Assembly (NCBI GenBank): GCA_963838095.1
Contig: CAWIPO010000010.1
Span: forward strand, 1-64,000
Direction: 5' to 3'
DNA: 64,000 bases
Source: CAWCGU01 sp963838095
GTDB taxonomy: Bacteria; Actinomycetota; Thermoleophilia; Solirubrobacterales; 70-9
Shown here piece by piece: positions 58,759 through 64,000 of this stretch (position 1 is its first letter; each line of letters starts with the position of its first letter). The position numbers and the translations under genes are program-made. The notes beneath the pieces were generated by a model, which was not told the origin of the DNA, made no database searches, and saw only the letters and a program-made list of their open reading frames with translations.

Positions 58759-58774
58759 GACGAACGGCAGCACC
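58759..58774 (+). repeat. Dispersed 16-mer GACGAACGGCAGCACC
   Basis: Identical to the right arm of the inverted-repeat element at 43943-43958 (opposite strand). Lies one base after the MFS stop codon. No paired arm is visible here. Confidence 0.5.
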
Positions 58775-58825
58775 TCGGCCGGAACCGCCGCGCCGTTGGC
58801 GGCGGCGCCGTAACTTACCGCCCTG

Positions 58826-60619
58826 ATGAGCACCGCTACCGACACTCCGGCGGCCGAGGCGGGCGCCGAGATCGCGCGCAGCGAGGTCCGCAGCGGCGAG
58901 GTGACGATCGCGGTCGAGGAGCGGGGTGATCCCTCGGCAACGTCGATCGTCCTCGTCCACGGGTATCCCGACACGCAGGCGATGTGGAGGCTCGTCGCCG
59001 AGCGCCTGGCCGATCGCTTCCACGTGGTCACCTACGACGTCCGCGGCGCAGGCGACTCCACTGCTCCCGCGGGGTGGGCCGGATATTCATTCCGGCATCT
59101 GATCGAGGACGCCGGCGAGGTGATCAGAGCCGTCGCGCCCGGCAAGCGGGTGCACCTGGTCGGCCACGACTGGGGAGCGATCCAGGGGTGGGAGGTCCTG
59201 GCCGACGATGCAACCGGGGAGCGAATCGCGTCGTTCACCTCGATCTCGGGCCCCCCGCTCGACCACATGGGCGACTGGGTCCGCCGCCGGCTCAGGCACC
59301 CGACGCTGAAGGGGCTGGCGCAGCTCGGCGGCCAGCTCCGGCGCTCGTGGTATCTGCTCCCGATCAGCGTGCCCGGGGTCCCCGAGCGGATGTGGCGCAG
59401 GGTGGGCGCGAGGCGCTGGCCGGAGGTGCTGTCGCGGATCGAGCACGCTCGAGTCGACGCCTCCTTTCCGGCGCCGACCCTGGCCACGGACGGCGGCCAG
59501 GGCGCTGGCCTGTACAGGCGGAACATGGCTCCGCACCTGACGCGACGAAAGCGCCGGGCGCCGATCGAGACGCCGGTGCAGATCATCACCCCGAGCGGCG
59601 ATCGCTTCGTCTCGCCGCACGCGCACGAAGGGCTCGAGGAGCGGATCCCCAACATCACCCACCGAAGAGTTGCCGGTGGGCACTGGGCGCCGCGCACCCA
59701 CCCGGACCTGGTAGCCGGATGGGTCGCAGGCTTCGTCGACGACGTCGAGAGCGGCACTGCACCACGCACCCGGCGCCCGTTTGACACCGGTGGCGCGCGG
59801 CCGCTGGCCGGGCAGGTCGCACTCGTCACCGGCGCCGGCAGCGGGATCGGCCGCGCCACCGCGCAGTCGCTCGCCCGCGCGGGAGCGGAGCTGATCGCGG
59901 TCGACATCAACCTGGACTCCGCGCGGGCGACGGCGGAGCTGCTGGCGGCGCACGGGGGCTCGGTCGAAGCCGCCCGTGCCGACGTCGGCGACCTGGATTC
60001 GATGCAGGCGCTGGCCGATTCGGTCGCCGCCGAGCACGGAGCCGTCGACATCCTCGTCAACAACGCCGGGATCGGGGTTGCCGGCCCGTTCCTGGATACG
60101 ACCGTCGACGACTGGGAGCGCGTGCTCGAGGTCAACCTCTGGGGCGTGATCCACGGCTGTCGGCTGTTCGGGCGCCAGATGGTCGAGCGCGGGCAGGGCG
60201 GCCAGATCGTCAACATCGCCTCCATGTCCGCCTTCCAGCCATCGAAGGAGACGTCCGCATACTCGACCTCGAAGGCCGCGGTGCTGATGCTCAGCGAGTG
60301 CCTGCGCGCGGACCTCGCCGGGTACGGGATCGGGGTGTGCGCGATCTGCCCCGGATTCATCGCGACGCCGATCACCCGCGCCGCTCACTTCGTCGGCCGA
60401 AGTGACGAAGAGCAGGCAGAGCTTCGCCGGCGCGTCACCACTCTCTACGCGCGGCGCAACTTCAGCCCCGATCGGGTGGGCGAGGAGATCCTCGAGGCGG
60501 TGCTTCGCAACGACGCCGTCCGGTCGGTGGCGCCGGAAGCAAAGCTGATCCGCGGCCTCTCCCGCCTCAGCCCCGGGCTGCTGCGCGCCCTCGCCCGCGT
60601 CGACGCGATTCCCGGATGA
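58826..60619 (+). CDS. ephD: Bifunctional alpha/beta hydrolase-SDR (EphD type)
   Basis: 597 residues. Residues 30-300: epoxide-hydrolase-like alpha/beta hydrolase with HGYPD oxyanion motif and nucleophile Asp in GHDWGAIQG. Residues 325-597: SDR with ALVTGAGSGIGRATAQSLAR, NNAGIGVAG and YSTSKAAVLM. This fusion is known as EphD in mycobacteria, where it takes part in mycolic acid metabolism. Stop overlaps the next gene's ATG by four bases. TAACTT lies nine bases before ATG 58826. Its lipid substrate here is unknown. Confidence 0.88.
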   Translation: MSTATDTPAAEAGAEIARSEVRSGEVTIAVEERGDPSATSIVLVHGYPDTQAMWRLVAERLADRFHVVTYDVRGAGDSTAPAGWAGYSFRHLIEDAGEVIRAVAPGKRVHLVGHDWGAIQGWEVLADDATGERIASFTSISGPPLDHMGDWVRRRLRHPTLKGLAQLGGQLRRSWYLLPISVPGVPERMWRRVGARRWPEVLSRIEHARVDASFPAPTLATDGGQGAGLYRRNMAPHLTRRKRRAPIETPVQIITPSGDRFVSPHAHEGLEERIPNITHRRVAGGHWAPRTHPDLVAGWVAGFVDDVESGTAPRTRRPFDTGGARPLAGQVALVTGAGSGIGRATAQSLARAGAELIAVDINLDSARATAELLAAHGGSVEAARADVGDLDSMQALADSVAAEHGAVDILVNNAGIGVAGPFLDTTVDDWERVLEVNLWGVIHGCRLFGRQMVERGQGGQIVNIASMSAFQPSKETSAYSTSKAAVLMLSECLRADLAGYGIGVCAICPGFIATPITRAAHFVGRSDEEQAELRRRVTTLYARRNFSPDRVGEEILEAVLRNDAVRSVAPEAKLIRGLSRLSPGLLRALARVDAIPG

Positions 60620-62111
60620 CGCTGCCCGACCACACGCGCGTGGCGATCATCGGCGCAGGCTTCTCCGGGCTCTGCATGGCGATCCGCCTGATGCAGGAAG
60701 GAATCGACGACTTCGTCGTCCTCGAGCGCGGCGAGGAGGTCGGCGGCACCTGGCGCGACAACACCTACCCCGGCTGCCAGTGCGACATCCCCTCGGCGCT
60801 GTACTCGCTGTCGTTCGCGCCGAACCCGGACTGGACCCGGCTCTACCCGCTTCAGGAGGAGATCCGTGACTACCTGCAGGGAGTCGCCGCCGACTTCGGC
60901 GTGATGCCATACATCCGGCTCGGGCACGCGGCCACCGATGCAGCGTGGGACGACGACGCAAATCGATGGCAATTACAGACGTCCGAGGGCGACCTGACCG
61001 CGGACGTTCTCGTCGGCGGGATGGGCGGGCTGACCGAGCCCTCGATCCCCGAAATTCCCGGGCTCGAGAGCTTCGAGGGGACGTTGTTCCACTCCGCCCG
61101 CTGGAACCACGACCACGACCTCAGCGGCGAGCGGGTCGCGGCGATCGGCACCGGGGCGTCGGCGATCCAGTTCGTGCCGATGATCCAGCCGCAGGTCGGA
61201 AAGCTGCACCTGTTCCAGCGCACGCCGTCGTGGGTGATGCCGGACGCCGACCGCAGCTTGAGCGCATTCGAGCGGCGCATGTTTCGCCGCGTCCCGGCGA
61301 CCCAGCGGATGCTGCGCGCGGGCCTCTACCTCCTGCACGAGATGACCGTGTTCGGGACGATCGTCGACCGGCGGCTGTCGAAGGGTCTGCAGATGATCGC
61401 CCGCCGGCACCTCGAGAAACAGGTCGAGGACCCGGAGCTGCGCGAGAAGCTGATGCCCGACTACATCATCGGCTGCAAGCGGATCACGATGTCCAACACC
61501 TATTACCCGGCGCTGACCCAGCCGAACGCCGAAGTCGTCACCGAGCCGATCCGCGAGATTCGCGCACACTCGATCGTGACCGAGGACGGGGTCGAGCGCG
61601 AGCTCGACACGATCATTCTCGCCACCGGCTTCCACGTCCACGACAACCCCGGGATGTCGCGAATCCGCGGCCGCGACGGGCGCTCGATGGCGCGAGACCT
61701 GGGAGGGGAGCCCGCGCGCCTACATGGGCTCGACGGTCGCCGGCTTCCCGAACCTGTTCCTGCTCGTCGGCCCGAACAGCGCCGGCGGCTACAACTCGAT
61801 CATCTTCACCATCGAGGCGCACGTCAACTACGCCGTCGAGGCGATCAAGGCGATGGACCGGGAGGAACTGGGCGCGGTGGAGGTCCGTCCCGAGGTCTAC
61901 GACGAGTTCAACCGCAAGGCCGAGAAGACGCTCACCGGAAGCGTCTGGAACGACGGCGGCTGCTCGAGCTGGTACCTCGACTCCAACGGCCGCAACGGGG
62001 TCTGGTGGCCCGGGTTCACATGGCGGCTGTGGCAGCGGACGCGGCGCTTCGAGCTCGGGGACTACGAGGTGCAGCGCGGCCGCGGCCGAGGCTCGGGCGC
62101 CCGTGGCGTAG
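60616..62111 (+). CDS. Flavin monooxygenase, Baeyer-Villiger type (frame breaks)
   Basis: About 495 residues. FAD site AIIGAGFSGLCMAIRL, motif EVGGTWRDNTYPG, BVMO-like fingerprint FEGTLFHSARWNHD, second NADPH site AIGTGASAIQFVPM and LATGFHVHD. The frame changes near 61710; the second half (YMGSTVAGFPNLFLLVGPNS, GGYNSIIFTIEAHVNYAVEA) is standard. The direct frame runs on to 62263; one more base change near 62078 gives VQRAAAEARAPVA and a stop at 62111, closer to relatives. Coupled to ephD by ATGA overlap; the pair may oxidise and hydrolyse a ketone or lipid in sequence. Confidence 0.85.
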
Positions 62112-62176
62112 GTCCTCTTTCAGCGGCGATTCGATCTGCGATCATCCAAGTGCAGTGGGAGGGCGTTCGCAGGGAC

Positions 62177-63712
62177 ATGGACGTTCGTGCCTCGTGCCGC
62201 TGGCGTTGCTGGCTGCGCTGGCGCTGCCGAGCGCCGCGGCCGCCTATCCAGCCGTTGGCGTGACCGACCTCGCCGGCGACTCACTCGTCAGCCTCGACAC
62301 CGCCAACCCGGCGTCGTTCACCAGCGTGCGGCCGATATCGGGCCTTGCGGCGGGGGAGCGGATCGTCGGGATCGATTACCGGAACGCGCCGGACCCGGTG
62401 AACGCCCCGGGAGCCACCCCGCGGTTGTTCGCGCTCGCGGTCGACGGCAACGGCACCGGGACGAATGCGCGCCTGTACACGGTCGACCCGGGTACGGGAG
62501 CAGCGACCGCCGTCGGTGCAGGTGCTTTCTCGTTCTCCACCGCCTCACCCGCACACGCTTTCGGGTTCGACTTCAACCCCAGGGTGGATCGGATCAGAGC
62601 GGTCAACGCCAGCGACGAGAACATGCGGGCCAACCCCAACAACGGCGGCCGCGCCGATTTCCCGGCTAACGACACCGACCTCAACCCCGCCGGGCAGCAG
62701 GTGAGCGCGATCGCGTACGACCGCGTTTCGGAGACCTTCTTGGGAGTACCGAACACCTCGACCGTGTACGGGATCAACCCGGTCACCGACATGCTGGTCA
62801 CCGTCGGCGGAATCAACGGGAGTCCGAGCCCGAACGGCGGCGGCGTCTTCGGCATCGGCGGGCTGACCGTGAACGCCGCTTCGGGGGCGAGCATCAACCT
62901 CGATATCGCGCTCGACGGGACCGCCTACGCGACGATGACCGTCGGCGGCAACAGCGGCCTCTACACCGTCAACCTCACGTCCGGGGCGGCGACCCTGATC
63001 GCGAACATGGCGAATCCTCTGCGGGCGTTCGCCGTAGTGCCCGACTCGAGCGTGCAGTTCTCCGCCGAGGCGTTGACGCAGGCCGAGGGCGGCACCGCGA
63101 CGGTGACGGTGACCCGCACCGGCTCGCTCGCCTCGACACAAACCGTCGGCTACGAGACCACGGCCGGTACAGCATCCGGCGACAACGACTTCACGCCGGT
63201 CTCGGGCAGGCTCAGCTTCGCCCCCGACGAGGCCGAGAAGAGCTTCGAGCTGCCGACCACGGCCGACTCCGTCGACGAGCCCGACGAGACGGTCGGCGTG
63301 CAGCTCACCTCACCCGACGCCCTGATCTCCGCTCGGCTCGCCCTCCAGCGCCACCTTGACCATCACCGATGGCGACACGACAGCCCCGAGGGTGAAGCTG
63401 AGGGGGTTCAGGAAGAAACTGACGCTCGACGAGTTCCTGAAGGGGCTGAAGCTGAGGCTGACCCCCGATGAGGAGGCGGCGTTCAGGCTGACGCTGATCC
63501 GGGTGGGCGGCGGAGGCGGGAAACGGGCGATGGCGGTGCTGGTGTCGCGGTCGCTGAAGCTCGCGTCCGGGACCCGCCGGGTGACCCTGAAGCCGAAGCC
63601 GGGGCGCGTCGGCGAGCCGAAGCAGGCGTTCAAGGTGAGGCTGAAGATCGGCGCCACCGACGCCGCCGGCAACAAGACCCTGATCCGGCGGAAGATCAGG
63701 GTCGCCCCATAG
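62177..63712 (+). CDS. Secreted DUF4394 and Calx-beta protein (frame breaks)
   Basis: About 510 residues. Signal peptide VPLALLAALALPSAAAA; the ATG at 62177 requires a frame change near 62190, or GTG 62194 is the start. Residues up to about 270: DUF4394 (TDLAGDSLVSLDTANPASFT, FNPRVDRIRAVNASDENMR, NPNNGGRADFPAND). Then a Calx-beta domain (AEGGTATVTVTRTGSLAST, TAGTASGDNDFTPVSGRLSF). A frame change near 63340 leads to a basic C-terminus (KLRGFRKKLTLDEFLKGLKL, VKLKIGATDAAGNKTLIRRK-like end) with a Gly-rich turn. Extracellular adhesion or binding role is likely. Confidence 0.8.
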
Positions 63713-64000
63713 CCAGCACCTGCTCGGCGGCGGCGCGGCCGCTGCGGATCGCGCCCTCCATCAAGCCGTTGAACGGGCCTCCCATGTGCTCGCCGGCGAA
63801 GAGGAGCGGGCCGACCGGCTCGGCGAGTGCGGCGAGGCGGCCGGGCTCCGGCGAGATCGAGTAGGCGGCGCCGACCCACGGGTCGTCGTCCCACGTGGAG
63901 AGCACCGCGCGCTCAGGCTCGAGCGCGAGGTCGGGGCGCAGGCGGGCGAGCGAGCCGAGCCAGGTCTCCGGTCCCTCGGCCACCCGCAGGTTTCCGAGCG
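63696..64000 (-). CDS. Flavin amine oxidase, C-terminal part (cut by window edge)
   Basis: The last 100 residues of a FAD-dependent amine oxidase: LSTWDDDPWVGAAYSI (substrate-side motif), LLFAGEHMGGPFNGLMEGAI and SGRAAAEQVL (FAD-binding C-terminus). The N-terminal Rossmann part lies beyond 64000. Stop at 63696; overlaps the end of the convergent DUF4394 gene by 17 bases. Confidence 0.85.
   Translation of the reverse strand, partial: LGNLRVAEGPETWLGSLARLRPDLALEPERAVLSTWDDDPWVGAAYSISPEPGRLAALAEPVGPLLFAGEHMGGPFNGLMEGAIRSGRAAAEQVLAMGRP

Overview
This is a GC-rich (roughly 70%) bacterial chromosome segment. The gene content (DUF4333, DUF2277 and DUF1992 proteins, EphD-type hydrolase/SDR fusion, DHA2 pump under TetR, CsoR, many small lipoproteins with Thr/Gly-rich linkers), the many GTG starts and the TAnnnT boxes placed 6-7 bases before start codons point to a high-GC actinobacterium, most likely of the Thermoleophilia/Solirubrobacterales type; the taxon is inferred. 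No rRNA, tRNA, CRISPR array, insertion sequence or phage gene was seen. About fifteen genes are split by single-base frame changes between parts that clearly belong together; this looks more like uncorrected sequencing or assembly error than real decay, so they are given as one gene spanning both frames.

Layout. 1-2921: end of a nitrate/taurine-type ABC transporter operon (ATPase, permease, NMT1-like binding lipoprotein) followed by a DUF1989 urea-carboxylase-associated protein. 3000-12573: alpha-glucan uptake and breakdown: secreted GH31, then GH13 with a sugar-binding lipoprotein, two permeases and an MsmK/UgpC-type ATPase, interrupted by an M50-like membrane protein and a small overlapping toxin/antitoxin-like pair with DUF2283. 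12574-13012: hairpin element plus remnants of a hicAB module. 13013-28186: mixed housekeeping and accessory genes (ParB-like, TrmO, trypsin-like protease, GT2 glycosyltransferase with a membrane partner, glycerophosphodiesterase, acyltransferase, GlcD-type oxidase, zincin, EEP nuclease, a hydrolase-VOC fusion, a broken MmgE/PrpD gene, DUF1992).

28333-35369: a signalling patch with two cyclic-di-GMP enzymes (membrane GGDEF/HD-GYP; PAS-PAS-GGDEF-EAL) around an SDR, acetolactate decarboxylase and YceI. 35382-48909: Ser/Thr kinase, secreted beta-helix protein, PP2C-like phosphatase, tandem paralogous lipoproteins, a GNAT gene followed by a MITE-like inverted repeat, and a large secreted M19-like protein. 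49023-53640: hydrolase, Gly-rich membrane protein, class III adenylate cyclase, and a metal-responsive DUF4396-csoR operon with a near-perfect CsoR operator. 53642-64000: SDR, a SnoaL-CYTH-CHAD operon, a TetR/DHA2 efflux pair with two matching operator dyads, ephD coupled to a Baeyer-Villiger-like monooxygenase, a DUF4394/Calx-beta secreted protein and the C-terminal end of an amine oxidase.
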